From NCBI GenBank assembly GCA_022497145.1, contig MU385897.1, forward strand, positions 186,001 through 250,000: a stretch of DNA of 64,000 bases, given 5' to 3'. The position numbers and the translations under genes are program-made. The notes below the pieces were generated by a model. That model was given only the letters and a program-made list of their open reading frames with translations, was not told the DNA's origin and ran no database searches. This stretch comes from Rostrohypoxylon terebratum. Taxonomy: Eukaryota > Ascomycota > Sordariomycetes > Xylariales > Hypoxylaceae. The stretch's first letter is position 1; each line of letters starts with the position of its first letter. Shown piece by piece: positions 50,251-61,209 of the stretch.

Positions 50251-52446
50251 TGGTGTGTCGTAGCTGGCTCCTACAAATTAAGAAGGAAGGAAGGGCCTAG
50301 CTACTAGACACTGGGTAAACAGTCTCTGCACAGACTTCGTTGCTGGGGGACTACGATAGAAAATCCTTAGAAGATCGTCCTTGCGTGCAGCACATTTCCT
50401 TTATACGAACCCGATAGGTCGCCGATATTCCTTGCGAGCCACGTGGGTTCACGCATGCTAATGCAGGAGACTTCAATAGTTCGGGAGAGTCTCGAGGGCT
50501 AAGTAGGTGTAGGTGTATACGAGACAAAATATTATCATGTATTTCACGCTATTAGAGGCGCCGGCAAGTGTTAGCAGCTCTACGCGCATAATGTAGTACT
50601 CCTCTGCAATCCCATAGTGTTCGAGAAAGAATTTCAGCAGGTGAGCTAGGTGTGTTACATCGAACTACACCTTACCGAGTCCAGATATAAACGCGATTCC
50701 AGGTCAAGAGTCCGCTACCAGCTTTGCACTAGTCTGACCCGATACTACTGTAGTGGTCCCAGCTAGGGGGTTAACAGCTTCTTGTTAAGAGTTCGATCAT
50801 CTGTACCGGAACACGGAAATGTGAGAGTGGTCTCCCCAAGATGCATGTAATAATTTACGCAAGGTACGAATCCATAAGCAGCTACCTAAACAGACTGCTT
50901 CATTACCCCAACGTGGTATCTGCCCTTGCTTGTTGTGTCAAAATCGGTATTAGCTAGCCAGGGGTCGAATTTAACCGGCCTTGCGCCAATACGGCTGGTT
51001 TATAGAAGCAAAGTCTTGATATCTACCTATCCAATGCAATGTCATTGAGGGTTATAAACAAGTTTGAACTTCATGCTACGAGTTTCTTAGTGAATCAAAT
51101 CTCTCGCCCTAGTTAGTATAAACGTTAGAATCGTTAAGGGGGGCGATCGTGAGGACCGGTATCGAAGACGCGACTACAAACGTACCCACATGCGGGCTAT
51201 CGACTACCTGGAGGCTGGAGATGATCTACATATTTAACCTTATGTCTGCTGAGACGATCTCCATGAGTCTAATGCGGATCGTAGAATACGACGTAGCATA
51301 TAAAAGTGGTATAATAAGTCTAGGTATTAGAGGGAGGCTAAGTACCGAAGGTGACAATTCGCACATGTCTACCTACCTACCTAGGACCTAGGTAGTAGGC
51401 ATGCTTGCCTGCTAGGAAACAAGCATCCGATAGGCCCATATAAACTAGAAAGAAGAATTCTCCGGGTTCCCCGGGTTAGTTAAAGGGGCGAGCTAACAAT
51501 GGACCAAGAAGGCATAGAAGAGAGAAAATGGAAAGCAACATGGTGCGCATTCAGGTGCGCTGACATCCAACTTATGATAGCTTGCTTGCATAAATTCTGG
51601 GTACGCTAAGAGGCTTCAAAGTGTTTAAAAGACTTTAAAGCAGTCGTAGACCCAACTGAAGTTGACGGACCATTGTGCTAAGGGTGCACTAGGGGGGGAT
51701 ATATCCCTGTTACGCACGTAATGTAACTCGTAGAGTGCCCAATACACTATGCGCCTACCTGGTAGGGAAATACAAATTTTGTACGGAAAACATCCGAGCG
51801 AAGACAAGAATCACTTAGGAACATGAGACGATGAGGCTTCGCTCATGATGATTATCTGGTGCTGGCAAATCCAGTTGAGAGGCGAAGGTGAAGTCGTGGG
51901 TTGTACGTGCCCCGGATACTATGATATAAATTTTCTAGTCTACGAGAGTTTCGGCTGGCGGCGTATGGCCCGCCAAGTCTGGAAGAATCCTGAAGGGTCT
52001 AGATTAGGATTGGGACTGGGGAATCCATGTACGTAATGGCAAGTTTCTATGGTATAAAGTAGTAGTCAGGTAGTTTAGGTACCTAGTTAGGGCATAAAAG
52101 GATTTGTGGGTTGGCTTCCTTGCCGTTGATCATGGTATGCAGCTAGGTCGTTCGAGAATGTAGCATATTGTGTCGACGGTTCATCAGTTACTAGTTGGAG
52201 AAGTTGTCAAGACTTCATCGATCCTGGGTAATATTGCAACGTCGACCGGTTACTTATACACCAATACCTACTCATCTAGATCTGTGAACCGCTTTTAGTC
52301 TAGGTACTGTCGGAACATATATGAATGGAACTACCTACCCATCGCAGTTTTGACGACGATCTTCGCTACTCGAGTCGACTTATTCCCGTTGCGATCTTGA
52401 GCTTATCTGTGTAGTTGCTGCATAGATGCTCTAACGATCAGTCACC
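50251..52446. promoter_or_regulatory. Divergent intergenic region, FAD oxidase and receptor genes
   Basis: The two genes start outward from this 2.2 kb region. No gene is supported within it. TACCTAGGACCTAGG-type words occur at about 51371-51395 and 52075-52088. Confidence 0.45.
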
Positions 52447-53780
52447 ATGTCGGGCACCACCACAGCGACGAATGCTAACCCGACAAGCTGGCTTCAGAAT
52501 TTGGGTATCGCCATAGAGGTCGTATGTCCGGCGCTTGCACTTATAGTCGTCGTCTTGAGAACGTATATCAGGCTCGACACAAAGAGTTTCGGTTGGGGTA
52601 GGTACCTAAACAACTCATGAACTTCATTTTCGAGGTGGGAATCTAACGAAAACTGTATAAAGACGATGGCTTGATCATTTCTGCAATGGCACTGAGCATT
52701 GCTCTGGCAGTAGGCTCAATCAAAGGTATTCTAAATTTATTGTTCAACAATACTGTATCTCATCTAACAAAACATAGTTATGAAAACACTCTTCATAGGG
52801 ATTCACTATTACGATGTCCCTACCCCTTTTGATCCCACAGAGGGGTTGATTTGGATTTATGTGGTTGGGGCCGTGTACCAGCCAATTTTGACACTCGTAA
52901 AGCAGTCTGTCCTCGTCTTCCTTCTCCGTTTCTCGGGTGTCAAGTCCGGGGTTCGGTATGTTGTTTGGGGCACAATCGTGTTCAATACCCTCCTCATGGT
53001 TGCTGTTTTCGTCGCCGTTATTTTCCAATGCACCCCCATCGAGATGAATTGGCACCCATTAGTTCAGGGTCATTGTATCGAGCAGTTCAAGTTTGGGGTG
53101 GCGGCAGCTTCCCTAACGATTATGACCGACGTTGTCGCCGTAACGCTGCCATTCTACATTTTCCTCAGTTTGAAAATAAATAGGAATAGGAAGATTGCCT
53201 TGATCGGTGTCTTTATGCTGGGTGTACTGTAAGGAACCCCTATTATCTATTTTATCAACGGATGAGACACTAACAGAAGTTTCCTCAAAGCGTTACGGTG
53301 GTCAGCATTGTGCGCCTTTATTTTCTTGCCCAAAACTTCAACGACACCAGCCTTGACAAGAATTTCTCTGTCGGCTTTTGTGTATCATCTATTGAGTGCA
53401 ACCTGGCTATCCTGACCGCATCAGCCCCCGCTTTATGGCCTCTCGTCCGTCGCTGGGTCCCGGGCCTCAAGTCGACTAATAATCAATCTTATTACGGGAA
53501 AAACAAATATGGCGTTTCGTCACACGGAGGACAGGGTTATATCAGGACTACGGATGGACCGGAGAGCGGGATAGGATTGAAGGACATGGACGGTAGACGA
53601 GTACATACCGAAATTCGATCATCACGAGACTCCGACGAGGAAATTCTGACTGGCACGGGCATCATGCGTACGACGCAGTTCACTGTCTCAACCACGGATA
53701 GCCGTTCAGTCGCGACGTCAAGTCGCACCTTTGACGATCGTATGACACACTCCAAAATATCTAGCAACGGCTCGTTATGA
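52447..53780 (+). CDS. Rhodopsin-domain (PTH11-like) membrane receptor
   Basis: This is a seven-helix plasma-membrane protein of the fungal rhodopsin-domain family, often treated as PTH11-like receptors. Exons are 52447-52597, 52663-52725, 52778-53228 and 53291-53780, for 384 residues. The first helix is near residues 20-42. FGWGDDGLIISAM joins across intron 1. Typical features are the short DD motif after helix 1, YQPILTLVKQSVLVFLLRF in helix 3, the Cys of FQCTPIEMNW in an outer loop, and helices running to about 290. A Ser/Thr-rich cytoplasmic tail of about 100 residues follows. There is no N-terminal CFEM domain. The last acceptor (CAAAG) was chosen because the closer CACTAACAG breaks the frame. 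The ligand and signalling partner are unknown. Its start diverges from that of the FAD oxidase. Confidence 0.9.
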
Positions 53781-55452
53781 GTTATGAGTTATCTACCTAG
53801 CCACTAGGTACGATATATACATATAATGGTGGATGGCGTTAAGGGGATAATTACTTGGATAAAAAAAAGGAATATCGGCTGACCCCCTTTCCCTTATTGG
53901 TTATGAAACCAGTATTAAGGTGATGAATATTCATTGGGGTGAATATAGAATTACAGGAAATATTAGTTCATGATCTAGTTTACAGCAGTCGCGAAGAGGC
54001 ACGACCTCCTACAGCTGGCTAAGTTAGCTATTTCGTGAGAAATGCATAGATACGCTTTCTATCACGGCTACCTATCTTGGCTTCTGGTGTACTACGGGGA
54101 CCTAGATTTGAGGAGAAGAGGTAGCGCTATGAAAATAGTGGAAAATGCCTGTTCTCAGCTGAGTGACGACCTAGTTCAGCTGCGTCAATAGTTCGAAACG
54201 AAGTCATCTTGGCCGCACGATCCGCCTCAAAGATCCTCTATCCAAGACGTCGGGTCCTATGCCGAAGAACACTAGCAGGTATACCTAGCGATGTGCGCCT
54301 ACCCTACTTAAGTTAAGTCTAGAGAGGATATGGTGGAAGGATTTCAACTTGCTCATCAATAACCTAGAACCTAGGCAGTATAGCTGAAGGGTATACTGCA
54401 GTTTTGTCGTCGCCCAGGTAGGTATGTTTTGAATTGCGTTTCATTTCTTCCTTCAATTTTTCCGACCGATATTCGTCTTTGGAAACTGAAATGTTCATAT
54501 GAGATGGGAGAGAAACTCTTGGATAAGATTCTAGAAGGTCGGGAGTATCCGCATATAGTCTCGCCCTAAGTAATAAAGATGACACAGAAATCAGACAATG
54601 GTGTGCAGTCAGGACCGGCTACCTCAAACCTTGAAACGGATTCTCATGAGAAACCTTCATAGTTCCGACCATCTACACTAATAACACTCACATTTTACCT
54701 ATACCCCTAGAGAGGTGTCGTGCTCGCGTGGATGTCGAATGATATGTTAGAATAGCCATCGGGATTGAACCACCTAACGTATTAAGAATGGCGATGGAAC
54801 TATTTCTCTTGATCCTGGTGTAGATCAACAAGTGCACGGTCGACGCGCTAGCACTGTTTTTAGATGTTCCTTATATGCCACCGATGCTAAAACCACGATA
54901 CTACCTCGCAATGCATGAGGCCGCTTGTCCGGGAACTTCACCCGCGTACACTACTACATAGTATATCCCTAGTGTAGACTGTAGTACATAGTACATAGCA
55001 CGTCTTCGAAACTCTACAGTAGATCTTTTAGTCTCAAAGACCGTCGGAGTTGAAGACGATCGGAAGAGCCCGAGATAGATATTAGGACCGAGTGCGATAT
55101 CATTTAGGAAGCTATTCAATTTTAGGGCGGATAGGGTTTTTCCCCCGGTGAGAATCGAGTCAAGCTTTCCATGAATATCACGTAACCTACCTAACTCATC
55201 GCGCGTGTTCGTGGAGGTGGTCTGGTCGAATGACTCGACTTCGTTAGAAAATATGGTACTAATCTTCCAAAGTAGCAATTGCCTGAATCATGAGCTAAGA
55301 GCTATGGATCATTTCGTGGTCTCGCTGTTTCGTTTAGAGCAGGCGCTACTTCATATGTACAGTAGATCAGTATCCCCAAGTCGCCTCAATTGACAGCACC
55401 AGTACCCTACCTGTCAATACTGACAGGTTCCGGCATATCGAGACGAATATGT

Positions 55453-55532
55453 TAGATGTGGGATGTAAGATATGAGATGTAGGATATGGGATGTAGGATA
55501 TGGGATGTAGGATATGGGATGTAGGATGTGGT
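55453..55532. repeat. GGATATGGGATGTA minisatellite
   Basis: A unit of about 14 bases is repeated five to six times with single-base variation (GGATATGGGATGTA, GATATGAGATGTA and similar). It is purine-rich on the plus strand and lies in non-coding DNA. Confidence 0.8.
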
Positions 55533-55849
55533 GGCGTAGGAATCATCGGTACTCATTTCCTGACGATGGGTTTGTTGAGAAGATGTTTGTCTATCGCAAG
55601 TCTCTGGCGAGCGATAAAAAGTTTGTTTGGACCTAGAATACTGAGATCCTAGGTCCTAGGTATTGGGGAAACGCGATACAAAAATATTGGTGAATATTAA
55701 TTAGTGTGACACAATTACTCTGTAGATATGCTCATCAAAAAGACAATTGGAAAACCACCAAAGTCACAAGTGAGAAAGGTTCAATCAAGCTTGTTCATTA
55801 CATGCGAAATGGCGACGGAATGAACAATTGAAAAGAAAGATATGAATAC

Positions 55850-55856
55850 AAAAAAA
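55850..55856 (-). terminator. Pol III terminator of tRNA-Ser
   Basis: Seven consecutive T residues on the minus strand begin one base after the discriminator position of the tRNA. Confidence 0.8.
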
Positions 55857-55857
55857 T

Positions 55858-56004
55858 CGACACAGGCCCGATTCGAACGGGCGCCTCCGAAGAGATGTGA
55901 TCACTTTTAGGGTATTTCCTTCACTCGACTTAAGATGTTCGAATTTAATGATTGGAAATTGCACCATTCGAGTCACACGCGTTAGACCACTCCGCCACTG
56001 TGCC
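55858..56004 (-). tRNA. tRNA-Ser(CGA) with a 65-nt intron
   Basis: The minus strand folds as a type II tRNA. The acceptor GGCACAG pairs with CTGTGTC and the discriminator is G, as in serine tRNAs. The D arm is GCG..CGC, the anticodon stem TGTGA/TCACA, and the anticodon CGA is at 55970-55968. A long variable arm (TCTC-TTCG-GAGG) and a T arm GCCCG-TTCGAAT-CGGGC complete it. The intron (55966-55902) lies one base 3' of the anticodon, and its TCGAGT can pair with the anticodon-loop ACTCGA. The A box (TGGCGGAGTGG, 55997-55987) and B box (GTTCGAATC, 55878-55870) are intact. A run of seven T residues follows the 3' end as a Pol III terminator. Confidence 0.95.
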
Positions 56005-58419
56005 TTGAGAGGATTGAAGCCACTGTTCTCGGCTCGACCGATGGTGGATTGACCTGGAAATTAAATTAATATAGTCTTACCGAGGATTTTCTAAGCTTTT
56101 GACCAATGAAATAATGGTTTGGTCGTGACTCGTGAGAGTTGGGGGCTGCGGGGGCATTAGCGTTGCGCGGTCTAGCGGTCCAAGCACCCAAGACCCAAGC
56201 TTTGTGGATTCTCAACTCGAGGCGAGATGCATAACATTTAGCAACTTGGAAATTCATTTCTGCTTAGTTTTAATGGCATATTCGTACAAAGAGCATTAAT
56301 TTTAGTGTTAATGATTTATTGAAGCAAATGCTATGAAATTGAAGTTTTAAGACTCTTAATGTTTTTAATATTGATAGATCTATCAACAACATGAATTACT
56401 AGGTACTAAATTACTAAATTACTAGGTACCTAAACCTAAGCATTTAAGGAAAAAACCTTTACGATGGCGGTCGTGAACAGCAGTCGGACATCGGTTAGAG
56501 CCCAAGAAAGTTGCTGATACGGGATACGGAACACAGTTTGGACAAAATACTGAGGTAACCCTGGAAGCATTTCCTTGACTTCATGTTAGCGATGTCAACA
56601 AGCTAGTCAATAGTTCAGGTAGATGTAGATAGGAAGAATAGATGTACATAACCAGTCAGGCTGTGAAATTTAATGTTTGGGTTTCATCGTTACAGATCAG
56701 CCAAAGCAGGCCAAACAGCGTTCATCATGCTGGTGAGTCGGGAGTGCAAAATTTGAAGTGCAGAGAATTTTCTTACCATCAATGTAACGTGGAATATACG
56801 ATTGATCGTTACCGTTACCGTTATCGTTACCGCTGCTCGACGCTCATGCGGTCGGCAATGAATCCATGGTCGGAAAGGCGACTGTCGTGGTCGTAGGCGA
56901 GCAGCAAACCTTTATTTTGAACACGGAAGAATTAGAAGGAGAGGAGCGACGCTACAGACGCTACAGGTGAAAACTTGTAAGCGCTTCTGAAAAAGTAAGC
57001 TTACCTGGCTTACCTAAGTCATGGTGTAACCAAAGATGGCGGGGTTCTATGCTGTACAGTCTTATTCGATAACAATCGAAGCAGCCCTGGAGCTATTATC
57101 CCTCTTCCGCACTTTTAGCATTTACATAGGTACCTACTCTACTAGACTACTAGTACCTAGCACTTCCAAGTTTCTAATCGGATTTCAACAAGAACATCAA
57201 CTTCTAATCCTTCCAATAAAAAATGACAGGTCGTAATTCTTACCTAGAAGACCTGGCCCGTCCGAAAGATCTCACCAAATAAAGCGGAAAACATGAAAGG
57301 ATCCTAGAACGTTGCGGAAAGTTGTGACGCTTCTGCTAGGAACCTCGGTGAGACAACACATAAACACCCTCAGGCACCGGCCTTCATCGATTTCATCGTC
57401 GTAAAAAGAAGCCCACTCATCAACCCTCTAAACGCTAAGGGAACATTGGTTATGTGGCTATGTGGCTATGTGGGCTATGTCGTCGTATCGTCAACGTTGA
57501 ACTGACGTGAATTACGCAGTAAGGGCGCCTTTCGCAGATATCCCTAGGCAGCACCTTCATTCGATATCTGGTAATTTTTAGTCGGATATGGATTTTTCGC
57601 ATACTTTTCCCTTTGCGCAACCGAGTGGTGACGCGGGTCGGTTTCTTGGCCCACCATGTCATGTACGACATATCGACATCCAAGGACCAAGGGTGAAGCT
57701 GCCGCAATCGTATATAATAAGGCGCATATGGCGCATATGGCGGGGTATACCATCGTTTGCTGGACGAATTAAGCGATTGCTAGTCCTCCAATACTTTCCA
57801 ACATTGCCGTATTGAAGTCATCCTAATCACCACAACCTGGCGGCAACATCTCATATCATCCATGCACTGCTAGGTACTCATGACTGTTGAAACCCTACCG
57901 ACGTGCCTCGCCGGGGTTCTTTGTCGGATGCTGACACGGCACGCATGGAGACCTCTCGCTGCATACGGATGCTGAGGTGATCACCTCTGGGCACCAGGAA
58001 AACATTCGGGGCCAATAGGTATTTCAATAATCGAAGGAGAAATGTATCCACGAATGATTACCTACTATTGACAATGCGATCGATAAGCGTTGGATCTGAC
58101 CCGATCCATTCCTTGTTCTTACTTGGGTCGAAATGATCTGCTTTAACTCATCTGTAGTGAGCCTCATTTTGCGGCGCCGAATCGCGTTTTGGCAAATGGC
58201 AAATAGTCCTTGACGCCGACCGGGTTCCAATGTAGGAGCCTAGACTATACCCCAATATGATTCCGGTAAAGACGAACAGGCTGCACTAGCCCGGATTTCG
58301 CCCCTAATAAGACGCGTATCATCTAATGTCGGTTTGAAACATCGGTCTGCTTTTAAAGGGTCCAATTATCAGAATCTTTCCAATTCCCTACCTAGCACAC
58401 ATCGCAACACACCTCGACG
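56005..58419. other. Intergenic, no supported gene
   Basis: AT-rich. It carries a short CGTTAC tandem (56808-56832) and GTACCTA words near 56398-56435 and 57129-57160. Nothing else is recognised. Confidence 0.45.
56808..56832. repeat. CGTTAC short tandem
   Basis: Four six-base units (CGTTAC, with one CGTTAT) lie head to tail. Confidence 0.6.
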
Positions 58420-59400
58420 ATGTTGCTCGATCTTCCCCAAGAGCTGCGGGACCAAATTTTCTCTCTGGTCTGTCTGAATACGCGCTCGCCGACAGGACTG
58501 TCGACATACAGCCGAGAACATCGCAGAACATGCGAGCGACAGAGCTATTCCTTGTCTCCTTTGGCGGGGGATCGCGTCTGGTTTGAGCGGCCGTCGTTCC
58601 AAAACCCAATGCTTTCATTACTGCTGATCAACCATCAAGTCAATCGCGAGGCGCAAGAAGTGCTACGGCGGATGGGCGAACCACCAAACTACGCCATCGA
58701 CGTTGTTTTCCTGAAAGACGGAACGCTATGGCCGACTTGGTTATCAATACCGAAGCTTCAGCGGTCACTAGGGAACGTATATGCACAATTTCGGATCTTT
58801 GACGTCCCCGAGCACTTGCGATCGCATATCGCAGGCGACCCATATCGCTCGGATCGGCCAGGACCACCACCAGTCGTCTGGTCATTTTATCATCTTCTGG
58901 CGGGGTTCCTCCGAAATGGCCCAATCGTTTCGGATAGGGACAACGATGGTGGCTGTTTCACGATTCGAAATCTCATATTAGATTTCCTGCCGGCTAGTGA
59001 AAAGAACATCTTACCACTTGCGTCCTTCATCCAATACTTTAAGGAAGTTGGGGATATGGCCTCATCTGCGAATGTCGAGGGCGATCGGATACCCTTTCAG
59101 GATGAGGGTCTTGTTGCTGCGGAATATCTAGCCCATTTTGTTAGAGCACTCCTTCTCCGAGTGCTCAAACTTGGTGTATCGACGATCAAATTTGGGAAGA
59201 TACTATATGAGAATATCGGCGACATAGAGGTCAGGGTCGACGGCCAATTAAGATGGCATTTGGACATTCCTAAGATGTTCTCAAGCCTTTCGTTTGACCA
59301 CGAGGTTAATGTCTCAAATAGGTTGAAACGTGAACAAATGTTTGCGCACTGGAAGGCCTTGACTTTGGCGAAACGACTGAAAGCTGGCTTGCCTACTTAG
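58420..59400 (+). CDS. F-box-like domain protein
   Basis: A single exon encodes 326 residues. The N-terminus LLDLPQELRDQIFSLV matches the fungal F-box-like motif that binds Skp1 in SCF ubiquitin ligases. The following LSLLLINHQVNREAQEVL resembles the conserved second segment of this large lineage-specific family. The remainder (about 90-326) has no recognisable repeat such as WD40 or LRR and is presumably the substrate-binding part. No signal peptide or membrane segment is seen. CCTAGG-type words begin right after the stop codon. Members are numerous and fast-evolving in ascomycetes, so orthology and target cannot be given. Confidence 0.85.
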   Translation: MLLDLPQELRDQIFSLVCLNTRSPTGLSTYSREHRRTCERQSYSLSPLAGDRVWFERPSFQNPMLSLLLINHQVNREAQEVLRRMGEPPNYAIDVVFLKDGTLWPTWLSIPKLQRSLGNVYAQFRIFDVPEHLRSHIAGDPYRSDRPGPPPVVWSFYHLLAGFLRNGPIVSDRDNDGGCFTIRNLILDFLPASEKNILPLASFIQYFKEVGDMASSANVEGDRIPFQDEGLVAAEYLAHFVRALLLRVLKLGVSTIKFGKILYENIGDIEVRVDGQLRWHLDIPKMFSSLSFDHEVNVSNRLKREQMFAHWKALTLAKRLKAGLPT

Positions 59401-61209
59401 GTCCTAGGTTTCTAAATTTTGGACATACTACTAGATTTAGCCAATGTGGCAATGAAATTCTTGGCCGAAGCCTCCAAATGAGCGCAACTCCAAACCCATC
59501 CTTTCAAAGGCCGTGGGGCCAGAACCAGGAATCACTGCGTGGAAAGAAAACCGGGATAGCGGGTTCACTCGGCCCCTGTCCAATAGATGATCCAGGATAC
59601 ACCCACGATACACAAGGCGCACAGCAAACCAGCAATATGACGGCTTCGTCCAGGAATACATGGGTTATCGGTCAGCTCGAAGTGATTTGGATTTTCGGAT
59701 AATGAATATAGATGAGAACTTCTCCGCAAGATTAACACGGACTCAAGCGCTGAGGCGTTTGCGGCAATCCAATCAACGCGATGAACTCTGCGGGCCACCT
59801 GCAGAGCGCCGGAGTGGGCAAGCTGACATTAGATGAAATCACCCACCTAAGACCATCGAGGAAGTCCGTCGAAGCAACTACGAATTCGACCCCTTCGTTG
59901 AGAGATAACTCCCGATCTCCTATCATGTACGTCGTCAAGAAGTAATGTAGACTATTCGTGATATCAAGAGTCTCTAAATATGATGGTTCTTCCGTCAAAA
60001 TTAGCCGACGATCATTATCTTAATATCAGTCAATTCGGAGTAAACGCCACAACACAAGCCGCTATCGTCATTGTCCTGTGAGGCGTCGTTGCGGTTTAAA
60101 TTACTGAGAATAAGCAAATACCCTCCACCTTTTTGACTCGTACTCTTCCGGTCATAATTCTTTTCAGCGTTCAAATGACCTGTAGCTCTTCTTTTCGGAT
60201 ACATATTATCCTAGCTCGGCCGCCGGAATGTTGCAATATTCAGCAATGCCGCTCCATTGCTATTCCTCTGTTTTGGCACTCACATCTAATAAAGTTCCAA
60301 GTTACCTTTCACCAACAAACGATGGACCCTGAGGCCGAAATCATTTTTAGCACATCGCGATTGCGAACTCGGTGGTCACAGCCACTCCATTTCCCAGTAG
60401 ACCAAAGTATCTCTCAGCGGTAGTGTAAAGATCGGTGTAGCGATCATGCACGTTCTTAATAAAAACTACCCATCGATAGAAGCTCTGAACCGCCACTTGG
60501 CGTCCCAATGTGTAGAGTATAGCTCACGATCGAGATGCGGATAGGTAGCACCTAGCCTGCTGGGATCAGACAATCTATTAATGGTGGTGTCACAAACGAA
60601 CACTGAGAGGTTCGTACGTATCTGAAAAGCCGAGGGGGAGGTTACTTTGACATGCACCCTAAGAATGTCACAGTCACCTAAATGGGTAAGGCAGGGTGCC
60701 TATATTATATGCATGTTGGGGGCTGTCAAAGTAGGTAGGCTGGATGGGTATACGACGTCCCCCCATTGGGCCTTCCATGTGCTGACGCGGGCGTTAGACC
60801 ATTCTTACAGCTCAACTATATCACCAACGCGCCTCTTCCGAGAAGAGGCTGCGCCATGGGAGTAGGTGTGGTGTGTGGGATACAAATTGCACATCTATTT
60901 GTGCGACTTTGTATTGAGGGGTAATACTAGAGTAGGAATGAGTCTTCTTCGAGGCTCGTCGTTCTGGACTAGCCTACTGATTACTTATAGCACTTGCTAA
61001 ACGTGAGATGGTTTAAAATTCCTCTCGACTACCAGCATTTGCGACTACCGCTTCGCTGCTGTTTCTCTCGGGTTTGCGGCGAACAAACTCGATCTAAATA
61101 AAATTCAGCTACATCTAGTCGACCATCACGAGAACTATCACGAGGACCATGTCGGACTAAAGAATACATACATGTGTGACCGCTTAGCGGCGACGCCTAG
61201 TGTCCCAGG
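59401..61209. other. Intergenic, F-box gene to DUF3433 gene
   Basis: Mostly featureless. A short CCTAGG word overlaps the left edge. The minus strand between 59565 and 60010 has two frames of protein-like composition, listed separately. Confidence 0.4.
59565..60010 (-). pseudogene. Possible gene remnant or small membrane protein
   Basis: Two minus-strand frames look coding in composition. One (about 60000-59845) contains LHYFLTTYMIGDRELSLN and FVVASTDFLDGLRW. The other, ending at 59565, contains SENPNHFELTDNPC and one hydrophobic segment HIAGLLCALCIVGVSWIIYW before its stop. A GTGATT donor and CTGCAG acceptor would join them in frame across 44 bases. No convincing start or upstream exon was found; a TAA lies just upstream unless an intron ends at TTAAG. 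No family is recognised. Confidence 0.25.

Larger units (their letters stand above)
53781..55857. other. Intergenic, no supported gene
   Basis: AT-rich with short frames only. It includes a small minisatellite (55453-55532) and CCTAGG-type words near 53796-53809, 54361-54376 and 55649-55662. Confidence 0.45.
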
